From Diphasiastrum complanatum (taxonomy: Eukaryota > Streptophyta > Lycopodiopsida > Lycopodiales > Lycopodiaceae), in contig CM055095.1 in assembly GCA_029204225.1 (NCBI GenBank), positions 22,772,633 to 22,836,632 on the forward strand: 64,000 nt of DNA, written 5' to 3'. Every line of letters starts with the position of its first letter. Position 1 is the stretch's first letter. Under the pieces are notes generated by a model. The model was given only the letters and a program-made list of their open reading frames with translations, did not search any database and was not told the DNA's origin. This document shows, piece after piece, positions 21,700-32,568 of this stretch. Both the position numbers and the translations under genes were made by a program.

Positions 21700-22230
21700 T
21701 GGGAGATTGTTTTGTACCATTCTAAATCCAGGGAAGTTAGTGATGAGGCCTTGGAAGCATTGTGTGATTTTTTTCCCTACTGTGACTCCCAAGGAGGCTT
21801 TTACAAGGAAAAGTTTTGTTTCTTTGGATGTAAGGTCCATGTGCATGTGCCAAAGGTAAAGGAGAACATGCTAGATGTGAAATCTATCAAATTCACCTTT
21901 GTTGGATACTACAAGAAGACCTAAATATATAGGTTCTTCAATCCAATAATGCATATGCTACATGTTAGTAAAGATGTGATATTTGATAAAATACTCAATT
22001 TTCCTGGCAAAGGTGATATCTATATGGATAATGAAAGTGGAAATCTTTCCATAATTGTGCAAGATGATGAAGAAGCCATACATCAAGAGTTTAAGCAAAT
22101 AATCATTGATGAGAATGAAGGTTGTGATCAAACACCACCTATGGAGGAATTTAGAAAAAAATATTTGCGAATAGGTGTAGAGAAAGACAAGCTTATTGGA
22201 AATAGAAGTAAAAATCAACACAGTTCATAG
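21700..22230 (+). pseudogene. Copia integrase C-terminal fragment
   Basis: Reads FFGCKVHVHVPKVKENMLD, VKSIKFTFVGYYKKT, one stop, then IYRFFNPIMHMLHVSKDVIF and an acidic linker ending near 22230. This is the conserved C-terminal segment of copia integrase. RT is not present downstream. Confidence 0.85.
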
Positions 22231-22492
22231 GACATGTACTCTCCAAGGAGTATTTTGCATGATGTTGAAAGATTCAAGCACCATCAAAATCTCCAATGAA
22301 GATAAATATAAATAACAAGGGCCATTTACTTTTGTAGATAAATGTAATTGACTAAGTAGGTAGGTTTCCTTTACATTGGAGTCTTGGAACCCAAAGAGGC
22401 CAAGAGCTATGAAGGGTTGGCACCCACAAATAGCCATTAGAAGTGATTAGAAAACTTATTCCCTCTACCTTCCACATGCCTTAATCATAGAG

Positions 22493-22959
22493 TTAGAAAT
22501 CAGAGTTAATCTGATATCCATTTTATGTGAGCTTTAAATGTAATTGGTGTACAGTTTATCTGGTTTACTGTACATGGATGGTTGTGATCAGGACGTGACC
22601 CGTTAGGATACATTGATCGGGCACTAGTCCCGTAGCTGGCTACTTGGGTTAGTCGAGTAGCCACACATAGGAAGAATTAGCTTGTACAGAGTTATTTACA
22701 GTACTTGCTATACTTGGGGGCATGTCCCAAGCTTGTCGGTCGAATTTGGCCATATTGGGCCCGACCTTAGTTTGACAGGTGGTAGGCCAAGTTTAGGACA
22801 CCTGCCTTTTCATGTAGTTTGTGAATACTCTATATGTACAGTGTTTCTTTGTAATCTATTAACTTTTGTTGTGCCATCTTTGAGAGCTTGTGAGGAGTGG
22901 ATATGGTGATTGTGTGATGTGATCTGCATACTGCACTAGATCCTAACAGAATTTCAACT
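22493..22959 (+). repeat. 5' LTR of non-coding element
   Basis: Runs TTAGAAATCAGAGTTAAT to CTAACAGAATTTCAAC. The spurious 75-codon frame at 22682 recurs in the 3' LTR and only reflects LTR identity. Confidence 0.9.
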
Positions 22960-22971
22960 TGGTATCAGAGC
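22960..22971 (+). other. Primer binding site
   Basis: TGGTATCAGAGC, an exact match to the initiator-tRNA-Met complement, directly after the LTR. Confidence 0.9.
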
Positions 22972-23846
22972 GTCAGGGTGATGTAGGTATGCACGATCCG
23001 GTGGAGCTATGGGATAGCGTCTTTCACTAGGAGAATAACACTCAAAGCGTCTCAGAAGAGAGGACTCCATACGGGGTATTGGAAGTCTGGATGGATAGAG
23101 ACAACAAAGTTCCTTCGATCGGAGATTCGGGAAAGATCTGAACGATCGTCGTAGGTGGATTCTAGGGAGAATTCACGAAAAATTGTTCATAAACGGCTTC
23201 AAACGGCTTTTACGAAAAGCTGGCCAGAAATCTCTGAGTACTCTGTCAATTGGAGAGCGGAGCGAATCAGAACGGGCTACAAGGTAGTGGTAACTCAGGG
23301 TTGAGTGGATTTTGAAATCCATTTACAGTGTGAGGAGAAAGGAGCAGTTCTGTGAATTGCCAACAAGTGGCCTAGTTGAAGAAAAACGGAAAGTCACGGA
23401 TCTTTCTCTGTACTTGATGGAATTGGGCACTGTAAAAAGCTACCCAACATTGTTTCGGTGAGGCCAAGCGATTTCTAGAAGTGCAAAGTCAGCCATGGAG
23501 CAATCATATAGAGCAATTATTTCTCTTTCAAAGGTGAAAACCATGAATCTCTCTCTATAGTGGATGGAATTGAGAGTTGTAAAGCTTTGACAGTGGGCGG
23601 CCTAAAGCCTAAGTCAATGCTAAAAGGCCACAACCTGATGTAGAGCAATGATTTCATGAATCCATGAAGATTGGACAACATATTAAGTAGCCAGAGTTTG
23701 AAAAACATAAAAGTATGAATCTTGCTCAGTGCAAGACATTTTTCTGAGCTGTAAAGCTAGGCACCCTGGTGAGGATATATTACTGCCAGAAGGCCGTGGG
23801 CGGCGCATGTAGAGGAGGGAGATGGAACAATCAGATCCTGATCAGC

Positions 23847-23945
23847 TATAGTGGGTTTCTTTTCTTGCCTAACCTGAATCCAAGATCTAGTCAATCTAGC
23901 ATCAAAGAGACGGAGTTAGTTGTCACGCGGAGGTTTATTCCAGTG
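23847..23945 (-). repeat. Terminal 99 bp of gypsy C 3' LTR
   Basis: Matches 26788-26884 (both contain CCTAACCTGAATCCAAGATC and CATCAAAGAGACGGAGTTAG) and stops at GGAGGTTTATTCC. Confidence 0.9.
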
Positions 23946-25560
23946 CGTTTCCATGAGATAGTGACAAAATTTCTGAATAGAAATCATGGCTAGCGCTTCA
24001 CATTCTGTTGTTGAATAATTCTTCTCTAGATCTGTAAGCTGTCTGCTTGCAAATCGTATAGGATAATCCTTCTTATAGTCACCTGGCTACGTCAAAACTG
24101 ATCCAATGGCGTATTTTGAGATGTCCATATGAACATGAAACTCTAATGTCCAATCTGGAGAACACAATATTGGTGCTGAAGATAATGCTTTTTTTAACTT
24201 TTCAAAAACTTATAACGCCTCTACTGTCCAAATAGGAACAATAGTTAATTTGTATATAGGTCGTGCTAAATCCGCAAAGAAGATAATAAAAATTCGATAG
24301 TAGTTCGCATGACCCATAAACACATAAACTCCTCGAATTGTTGCTGGCGGTGGCAATTCCACAATAACTTTGATCTTAGAGTAATCGGTGGCAATACCAT
24401 GTCTTGATATCACATGTCCAAGCACCACTCTGTGAGAAACCCATATCTGGCATTTTTCTAGATTTAGAGAAATCTAATATTTGTGGCATCTTTCAAAGAC
24501 TTTCTCCAATCGATCTAGGTGGTCTGTATCTTTACTATGTCCAAGTAAATTTCAAGGAATTTTTTGTAGATAATCTTTAAAGGAAAATTGCATTACTCTT
24601 TGGAATGAACTTGGTGTATTACAGAGTCCAAACGACATTACTTTGAAAGCATAGGTGCCCCATACTGTTGCAAAAGTAGTTTTGTGACGATCGGCAGGTG
24701 GAATCTTAATCTGGTTGTAACCACTAAATCCATCCAGAAAACTATAAGCTTCCGCTCTAGCAAGGCGATCCAAAATGCTTTCAGTAAAAGGTAACGAAAA
24801 GTGATCCTTCTGTGTCACTTTATTCAATGCTTTGAGATTCACACAGATTCGCAATTTCTCATTTTTCTTCGGAACAATGACAATTGGTGAAATCCATTCA
24901 GTATGCTCGATCTCATAAATGAAATCGACATCAAGCAATCTCTGAAGTTCTTTCTTTATCAGATCTGCCACATTAGGATTACAGCGATAGAACTTTGTAA
25001 CCTTTGGTACTGCATCATGTACTAAAGGTATGGTATGTTCATCCCAAATTGCATCGTCCATCGCATTTTGCAAAAGTGCGTACTCATTATGGCGTTTCAG
25101 TTCACGTCTGATCCGTTTAGGTAGACTTGACAAAAACCATGTAATCATGGCATTTTTATTAATCAGCTCAGGCTCACATTCAGGTTTAAGACGTTTCACC
25201 CTTTCGATGTAATCTCGAACCATTTTCCGCTTTCCCATTTTAATTTTACTTAAAAGTAGGAAAGGGTCTTCCATAAACTTCCGCAGTTTGAATCGTGTGA
25301 TAAGACTCGTTTAACAACCTCCCAATCTGTACGCTCAGTTCCATCTTGGTTATAGTACCAATCTTGTGCTGCGTCTGTTAAGGCCATAGAAAACAGCTTA
25401 AGTTTATCTTGAGGATAAATCTCACCATAGATCTCACAGGATTCAGCATAGATATGAAGAAATCGAACTGGATCTATTAATCCATTATATTTGGGTAGAT
25501 CCAATCGGGGTGCTTTTCTAACAATAATTGGATTGACCTCCTGTGGAGAACCTCCAGGAG
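23946..25560 (-). pseudogene. Gypsy C gag-RT-RNase H with gag fused to RT
   Basis: Minus: gag begins near 25560 and includes VRFLHIYAESCEIYGEIYPQ and MALTDAAQDWYYNQDGTERT (25504-25250). A frameshift leads into 25274-24552, where gag helices (YIERVKRLKPECEPELINKN) run in frame into RT (LIKKELQRLLDVDFIYEIEH, WISPIVIVPKKN, SFLDGFSGYNQ, MSFGLCNTPSSFQRVM). Zinc knuckle and protease are therefore deleted. RT finger and palm regions are present; the YxDD box is lost in a frameshift/deletion near 24550. RT thumb (LGHVISRHGI, MGHANYYRIF) and RNase H (YPIRFASRQLTDLEKNYSTT ECEALAM) follow with stops. Confidence 0.9.
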
Positions 25561-25580
25561 CAGCTCAAGGGGTAGCCATT

Positions 25581-26765
25581 TAGATCAAATTGATAATGTG
25601 ATTGGATATAGATTTTTCCAAAAACTATCTCAGATTAGATCTACTAGCTCTATTCCACTTTTCAAGAATCTGATTCTATATGATGAAAAACTACTCAAAA
25701 TTCGATCAATCAATACTTCTCAAAAATGATAATTCTCTCAAAGTCCAATTCAAAATATATCAGATCTGATCCAAATTTTGACAGAGACTTGATGTGAAAA
25801 ATCAGAAACTAAAAATAGGACTGGCGAAGGTTAGCTCGGCGAAGGTTCAACAGTGCTATTTTGGGATAAAAACTCTCTGAACACTTTTTAGGCAATTTCT
25901 TGGGAAATAACCTTCGCCGATTTCTCAGATGGAAGATCTGACACAGACAAAACTATGGACAACCGGACGAAGGTTTCCGACACAAGGAAATACAGTTTTT
26001 GTGATCTGGCGAGAGTAAAAATCAAGATTTTTTGTGATCTGATCAAGATAAATCTTTGCTGAACTCAAAAATAGTATTTTTATATAAATAGAATGTTCTG
26101 GAAACTCGGTGAAGGTTCTGGCAAAGGATCAAGAGTAATACTGGTGATTTTACAAAAAAGTGACATTTTTTTGGCAAAAATATGACAATATGACAACTGA
26201 TCCTCTGAAAATCTTTGTATTTTTGGTATTATTCTTCGCTGACCTGGCAGTAGATAGATCTAAATCACATCTAAGCACAGTGAATTGAACGAAGGTTCTT
26301 TTTCTGTATTTTTTACGATTTTGATGATTTTGGTGTTTTTTGGTGGTTTTTCTGATGTTTCTGGAAATCTGCTGGGAATTAATCTTCGCCCTTCAAACTG
26401 AAGGTTTTGTAAACAAAACCGAAGGTGTCTGCAACTCGGTGAAGGTTTCCTGAAAGAGGGTAAAAAGTTTTGGGCTTTGATGATGCTTTTTGCCTCTTTT
26501 TGACCAAATTTGGTAGATTTGACCGATTTTTGTTATTTTCTCTGATATCTCAGATCCAAATGGATCTTAAGATTAGTGATCTGAATAGCTTTCCCTGTTT
26601 AATAATCAGATTAGATTTCAAACAAGCAAATCCACTCAAAATCTAGCAAAATCAATCCCAAACTATCCCTACAATGCAGTTTTAACACTATTCATCCCAC
26701 GACAAGATGCCTAATGCAAGCTAACCATCAGCCAAACATGCTGCAAACTGAAAAATTGGCGTAGC
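25581..26765 (-). other. Gypsy C untranslated region
   Basis: Non-coding sequence between primer site and gag. The motif GGCGAAGGTT or close variants recurs in it many times (for example near 25826, 25840, 25915, 26105 and 26440). A similar leader occurs in gypsy D (57767-58737). Confidence 0.7.
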
Positions 26766-26787
26766 TCCCCGGCAACGGCGCCAAAAT
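26766..26787 (-). other. Primer binding site of gypsy C
   Basis: TTTTGGCGCCGTTGCCGGGG on the minus strand, the usual tRNA-Asp-type primer site of Athila/Tat-class gypsy elements, just inside the LTR end. Confidence 0.9.
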
Positions 26788-27530
26788 TGTAGTGGGTTTT
26801 TTCCCCTGCCTAACCTGAATCCAAGATCTAGTCAATCTAGCATCAAAGAGACGGAGTTAGTTGTCAGGCGGAGGTTCATTCCCATGAGAGCGATAGTATA
26901 GTTCAGATTTTAACATGAATGGAGGATCTAACACTAACATCCATTAACACTAAGCATTAACACTACATCCATTAACCCTAAATCCACAACAATGATAGAA
27001 ACTTACTCTTCTCTCTCTCCTTTTCTCTCTCACAAAAAGCATAAGAAATAGCAATCCCAATAATGATCAGATCCAACAATTAGCAAAATCCAAAGAAAGC
27101 ATGAGAAATGGAGGAAAAGAGAGAAAGAGCAAGGACATTCATCAATCTATTTCTAAAGAGAACCAATATGCTTTATTGAAATGAGGAAATGAACATGAGG
27201 AGCAACTCGAGTTGGTCCCTTTTTATAGTAGAGAGGAGGACCCTAGCCTCTGAATCCTATTGGTCCAGTCTCGTCTCTCTTTTTATTCAAATTTAAAAAA
27301 GTGTGAGAACCATCAAAATTGGAGGGAAACCGAACTTTATTCACTAACTTGACATTTATGCCATGCGACATTAAAAGTCCCGCAAAAAGGCCTAAAGTCC
27401 TTTTATTAACATTCTAATTAATCAAATAACTATGTGATCATTGGGTTGGACTTACACACACAGGGTGCCAAATCCCTCTCACTTATTAACTAGGGTTAGG
27501 GTTGCCTTGGGATCCGCAAACCCTCCAACA
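26788..27530 (-). repeat. Gypsy C 5' LTR
   Basis: 743 bp, minus-strand TGTTGGAGGG to CCCACTACA. It shares the TGTGTGTAAGTCCAACCCAA block with the LTR-like copy at 20862 and with gypsy D. Confidence 0.8.
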
Positions 27531-28053
27531 TCACCATAGCTGGAATGAAGGAGGAAGAGAGATGGAGGAGGGCCGTGGAGGCCGCAGGCCAGTCCCACGT
27601 GCCCAGTCATGTTGTCATGGAGGTGTTTAGCAGACCTAGGAATTTGTTTTGGTGCACAGGAGCAGACAGGACCATATGATCTTGCATCAACTAGATCGAC
27701 GGTAGAGATCAAGCCTCTAAAACGAGGAGAAGGCCGTAGGATCACGTTGAATGGAGGATGTAAGTCTCATGGTGGCAGTGGGATTTCCTCAGTTGGAGCC
27801 ATGTCGCTCATATGGTCCACTTGTGTTCAAGTCGGATTGGGGACGTGTCAGTTGGTCGAGAGTATGGTAGACTCTCTGTATGAGCATTGTGTTTGCATGA
27901 TACTTTGTGAGTCAAACCTGGTGGTTTGTTGGTGTGCTTGAGTGTGAGTCAAGTACAGAGTAGCAGGATATGCATAACATCTTTTGGACACTCCAGACAT
28001 TGCTACAAATTATTGTTTTTCACTCTTATCACATTTGAGCTTAAGGGAGAGAT

Positions 28054-28528
28054 TTAGAAATCAGAGTTAATTTGATATACATTTTATGTAAGCTCTAAAT
28101 GTGATGATGTAATTGGTGTACAATTTATCTGGTTTACTGTACATGGATGGTTGTGATCAGGACGTGACCCGTTAGGATACATTGATCGGGCACTAGTCCC
28201 GTAGCTGGCTACTTGGGTTATCCGAGTAGCCACACATAGGAAGAATTAGCTTGTACAGAGTTATTTACAGTACTTGCTATACTTGGGGGCATGTACCAAG
28301 CTTGTCGGTCGAATTTGGCCATATTGGGCCCGACCTTAGTTTGACAGGTGGTAGGCCAAGTTTAGGACACCTGCCTTTTCATGCAGTTTGTGAATACTCT
28401 ATATGTACAATGTTTCTTTGTAATCTATTAACTTTTGTTGTGCCATCTTTGAGAGGTTGTGAGGAGTGGCTATGGTGATTGTGTGATGTGATCTGCATAC
28501 TGCACTAGATCCTAACAGAATTTCAACT
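28054..28528 (+). repeat. 3' LTR of non-coding element
   Basis: 475 bp, differing from the 5' LTR by a small insertion (GATGATG near 28102) and a few substitutions, which suggests a recent insertion. Confidence 0.9.
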
Positions 28529-28595
28529 CGTAGCCCTATGTAGGATGCAAATTTCAATTTTTTAATCTTTTGATATGATGTAACATTCTACTTCG

Positions 28596-29246
28596 TGTGA
28601 AAAATTGTCAATGAGTTTGGTTTTTATTTGGCATTTTTTAGGCCAAGTTGAAATCTCAACTTAGAGATATGTTCATATTTGTCAATAAAGGCCTAAATAG
28701 TGTTTGTACTAGTTCTGCAAGTAGATAAGTGGATGAGGTTAAGTTTAGACCCATTTTAACTGGCTAAATTTGATACATTGCATCTAGACTAGAATTTATA
28801 GGTCATTTGCTGAGATACCAAGAAATTACCATTTAGAAAAAGTTTAGGGCAATTGGCCAGATGACATTTGAGAAGATATAAGTAGAATTAGCAGCATGCA
28901 TAACATATCTATGTATTCTCACTTTATGTGGAGAATTCATCTCTTTTGATTCTATGTCCATCTCATGTGTATTTCTCATGATATCTTTGATTTCTATGTG
29001 TAGAATGTTGATTTTCTTGTTGATCTTGCTTCCACACGTGTGAAGGACAGTAGGGTCCCGCTATTGTATGGAAAGGGAGAGTACCTTACTATAATTCTAT
29101 GCTTATAATCAGATCTTAGTGATTTATGCAATTTTAGCATGTGTAAAGTGATGATTTCTATCTTGTAGCTAAATCTAGATGTGCAACAAAATTTGGTCAA
29201 CATCTTAGAGATCCATCAAGTATGTTTTAGATTTGATTTTTTCACA
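28596..29246 (+). repeat. 5' LTR of copia copy 3
   Basis: 651 bp. The R/U5 part near 29010-29060 (TCCACACGTGTGAAGGACAG TAGGG) is shared with copies 1 and 2. The U3 part has diverged. Confidence 0.85.
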
Positions 29247-30007
29247 TGGTATCAGAATAGGTTTCAAGACAAAGTTGGTGTTTATGCCAAATCTAGAGGT
29301 GGATTTGAGGGTGCCATAAATTCTAAGTGGATTTGGAGGCATTTCTAGCTCAAATCTTGCATTTTCAAGTATAGAAAATGGATCTTTGTGATCCAAGCAT
29401 CATTTTAGGTCAAATCACTTGTAGATGGCCACTTTTTGAAACCACTTACTAGAATGTGGAGACAAATTGCTCATGCTTGTGGATGTTACATTCTATTAGA
29501 TGAGATATCAAGATTATAGCTTTTGCATATAGATTTTGCTTTATTCAATATTTTGCATTTTTGGAGTAACCCTAAATTTGATAGGATCTCTTGATTTTAA
29601 GTTGCTGGAATTTCCAAGAGTGTGTTTCAATCTTAGGTGTTGGCAAAAGTTCATCATATTGTGTTTAGATCTATTGTGATCAAGAAATCAACCTTCTATG
29701 TGCTAGGATTTGCTAGAAAGAGAAAAAAGGAGAGGCTAGATTGTTTCCATATCTTTGTGATTTCTTCTTGAGTTTCATTTGTTGATTTTCAAGGGAGTGC
29801 TAAGTGCATTGGAACACATTCAAAGAGAAGATCAGATCATTGCAACATGAAAACCTCAAGTGGCTTCATGTTGGAAGGCAATGATAGGCTTACCTCAACA
29901 AATTATTTTAGTTGGAAGGTGAGGATGGAATATTTTCTTGAAATGAATGATTTGATGAATATTGTTGTAGGTGTGGAGGAGAGACCTTTGGCACCTCAAC
30001 AAAAATT
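28596..30007 (+). mobile_element. Copia copy 3, 5' end only
   Basis: LTR TGTGAAAAATTG...TTTTTCACA at 28596-29246, then primer site TGGTATCAGAAT (29247-29258), leader, and a gag start at 29847 (GFMLEGNDRLTSTNYFSWKV and MEYFLEMNDLMNIVVGVEER) related to copies 1 and 2. The gag is cut after about 54 codons at 30007, where gypsy A LTR sequence begins mid-LTR. No 3' end is found. Confidence 0.85.
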
Positions 30008-30544
30008 CCAGCAAGTAATAATTCAGACTAATCTACACAGGGAATTAGCCGAAGCGGTTAAACATAACTTTTAGCAGAAATTCCTTCAACTCTAAATAAG
30101 CTATGTGTTCAGATAATGGGATTGATTGAGGCTCTGTCTTGTTTGCTTCCTGCAATAAAAACTAATTCTCTGTGTTTGATTAAGAAGAACTTTTAGCTAA
30201 TGTGATTCTGCTTGATGAATCTAATTGTTAGTTGCTGTCAGTTCTGACTATTTTCCCGATGCCTGAAGAGCCTGAAAGATAAAGTAATTCTTTCAGTTAC
30301 AGACCTTGACCAAATCATTTCATCATTGGTGTTTCTGGATGCCAATTTATCCAAATATCTTTATATAACCAGTTATGTCGTTGTAGTATTCATTGTGAAC
30401 TTTATACACTCTAGTCTGTTTATCATCATACATACATTTACCATGCAAAAGATGAGATTATTCTCTCTCTTGGGGAACGATCAAACCTTTTATACTACAT
30501 AATTCATTGATTTTGTGGAAATCTATAACGACTAGGCCACCACA
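30008..30544 (+). repeat. Gypsy A 5' LTR, lacking its start
   Basis: Begins mid-LTR at CCAGCAAGTAATAATTC and ends CACCACA at 30544. The first 130 bp overlap with the other LTR fragment (16265-16136, reversed). Together the two fragments imply a full LTR of about 1 kb. Confidence 0.85.
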
Positions 30545-30549
30545 TAATT

Positions 30550-30565
30550 TGGCGCCGTTGCCGGA
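30550..30565 (+). other. Primer binding site of gypsy A
   Basis: TGGCGCCGTTGCCGGA, five bases after the LTR end. Confidence 0.9.
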
Positions 30566-30632
30566 GACATGAATTTCACCTTTTGCAATATTTTTAAGTG
30601 TATTACATCTACGAATCTTTCTCATGTAATGC

Positions 30633-32175
30633 ATGCCAAGAACATACTCTCAAGCAATTATTGAACAGAAACATTTAGAGCGTGCACAATGTTTAGAAGC
30701 ATATAGGAAGTCTAGAGATTTGTATTTGCAGAATTTGCAAAACTCACCAGTTAGAGCAAGATTAACACCTGAAGCGTTTAATGATCTTTTACACGTTACT
30801 ACAACATTTGTAGATTCATATGAGGAAAGATCCGTTGAAACACCAAGTTCTACAGATTCACTTGAATCAGATTCGTCAGATTCTAATTCCGAACCAAGTT
30901 CAGACTCTTTGTCCGAGCGAAGTTTAGATTTAGATCTTCCAAGTTCATCTAGTTCACCACCATCTGTTAATATGGCTAATCCAGCGCCACCCACATCTAC
31001 AAAAATCAGATATGATTTTTTTAAGGGATCATCATCTGAAGATGCAGATAGTTATGTGTCGGAATTTGAATCCATTACCATAGCAAACAAAGAGCAGACA
31101 GACGAGGATAAAGTTAGAATTTTGCCAGGTCTTCTACGGAACCAGACTAGGATTTGGTACAGTCAATTAGTACCGAAAACAGTTAATACTTGAAACGCTT
31201 TAAAAGCAGCATTCCTTAAATAGGGAGATAGGATATTCCACTAGATTGTTGACTCAGCTTAACTCTGTTGAAAAAAAGCCAAAGGAATCACTTAGGAAAT
31301 ATACTCGTAGGGTTAAGAATTTAATAGGAAAGTTAGGAGCCCAATATCCAGTTCCTATGCAAAATGAATGGTTCTTGGGTGGTTTGCCTAAGAAAATGGA
31401 CCGTTATTGTCGACAGGGTCTGATGACTTCTTTGGAAGATGTCATTGCCTCTGCCGAGAGTTACGAAACCTCTCGAATTTCTCGTAGACGGAGAAATGAA
31501 AGAAAAAGTAGTAAAAAACACAAATTTAAACGAACAGAAAAATCTGAAATATCTATTGAGTCTGAATCAAAATCTGATCCAGTGGATATGGAAGAATCTT
31601 TTAAGTATTCATGTTATTCTTCTTCATCAGAAGAAGAATCTTCGTATAGGAAAACTAGGAATAGGAACTTAGAAAAAAAGAAAAGAATGGAGAAATCCAA
31701 AAAGTTGGATCCATTAAAATAAAGTGTTGAGTTGTTTACAAGAGAAATGAGTGATCTAAAAGTCCAAATATCTGATGTTAAAGCCAAGCGAAGCCTAACG
31801 CCAATGTTTGGTGTACCGCGTGTGCGAAGGAAGGTCATTCTAAGACCAACTATCCCAGGTTACAGACTAATTATTTAGAAGAGGAACTATTCGATTAATA
31901 ATCATGAGGAGGTAGCTTATACTGCAACTCCTACTAACCAAAAAACTATGATACCGAAATAGCGTACTGGTCAACAGTACACTATTTTGCGAAGGGGTGG
32001 AACACGAGATTCCACTCCACCAACCAAAGTAAGGGGTTCGTGCTACAATTGCGGAGCCCCGGGTCACTATTCGCCTGATTGCCCTAAACTCAGGAGATCA
32101 ATAGGATATGTGCCGCTCTGTGCTAACTGTAAAGGCAAAGGGCATGTCATTGCTGAATGTCCTCAGCCACAATAG
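30633..32175 (+). pseudogene. Gypsy A gag with two CCHC knuckles
   Basis: ATG 30633 opens a 186-codon frame: a charged N-terminus, a Ser-rich acidic linker (residues 65-110), and the start of a gag capsid-like domain (KIRYDFFKGSSSEDADSYVS). A stop near 31191 and a frame change are followed by 31246-31722 (the rest of the capsid: KPKESLRKYTRRVKNL, NEWFLGGLPKKMDRY). A basic tail and, after further stops, two zinc knuckles follow (CYNCGAPGHYSPDC and CANCKGKGHVIAEC, 32042-32160). The role would be particle assembly and RNA packaging. At least four stops break it. Confidence 0.85.
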
Positions 32176-32247
32176 CCACGGTCTAAACCAAGGTTTGTAA
32201 ACTCGCCTAGGGAAGACGACCTTCGGCCATCTAAGACTAACACTGAC

Positions 32248-32568
32248 ATGATAGTTCAGAGGATAGAAATAGAGTCTGAATTATTAGATCAAGATCATCA
32301 ATGGCCAGATTTAGAGGAAAAAGTAAATAAAGTAACTATAAGAAGTAGTAAAGACTCTTTAACTCTTAAAGATAAGAAGAAAACTAAGACGAAAATTGCG
32401 AAAACTGTGAAAAATGCGACCGAAAAAGCGAAGGTCGCAAAACAATTAGTAAAAATTTCTAGTAATAAAGAATTAAAGCTTGATAAGTCTAATGGAAAGC
32501 ATTATGATATTGATATTAGTTCAGAAGCTAAGAAGCTTTTAGACGAAGAAACTAGAAAAGTTTAAAAA
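32248..32568 (+). pseudogene. Lysine-rich gag-protease linker of gypsy A
   Basis: A 105-codon frame rich in Lys and Asp (KDKKKTKTKIAKTVKNATEK). It lies between the knuckles and protease and ends in TAA next to the following frame. No fold recognised. Confidence 0.6.

Larger units (their letters stand above)
23847..27530 (-). mobile_element. Gypsy C, internally deleted, nested in the non-coding element
   Basis: Minus orientation: LTR 27530-26788, primer site 26787-26766, untranslated region, gag/RT/RNase H (25560-23946), then only the last 99 bp of the 3' LTR (23945-23847). The RNase H reading runs straight into LTR sequence at 23945/23946, so the integrase, 3' region and most of the 3' LTR were removed by one deletion. 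Flanks TCAGC (23842-23846) and TCACC (27531-27535) may be a target duplication with one change. Confidence 0.8.
22493..28528 (+). mobile_element. Non-coding LTR element with nested gypsy
   Basis: Direct LTRs at 22493-22959 and 28054-28528 are almost identical. The 5' one is followed at once by TGGTATCAGAGC (primer site), and the 3' one is preceded by TTAAGGGAGAGAT (polypurine). With the nested gypsy (23847-27530) removed, only about 2.3 kb of internal sequence is left (887 bp left, 523 bp right, plus uncertain edges). Neither side has recognisable gag or pol. It behaves like a LARD/TRIM-type non-autonomous element. LTR ends are TTAG...CAACT rather than TG...CA, and I found no clear target duplication. 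Confidence 0.8.

Noticed and set aside
22682..22909. 75-codon frame repeated at 28251-28478
   Set aside because: Both lie in the two LTRs of the same element and reflect LTR identity, not a gene.
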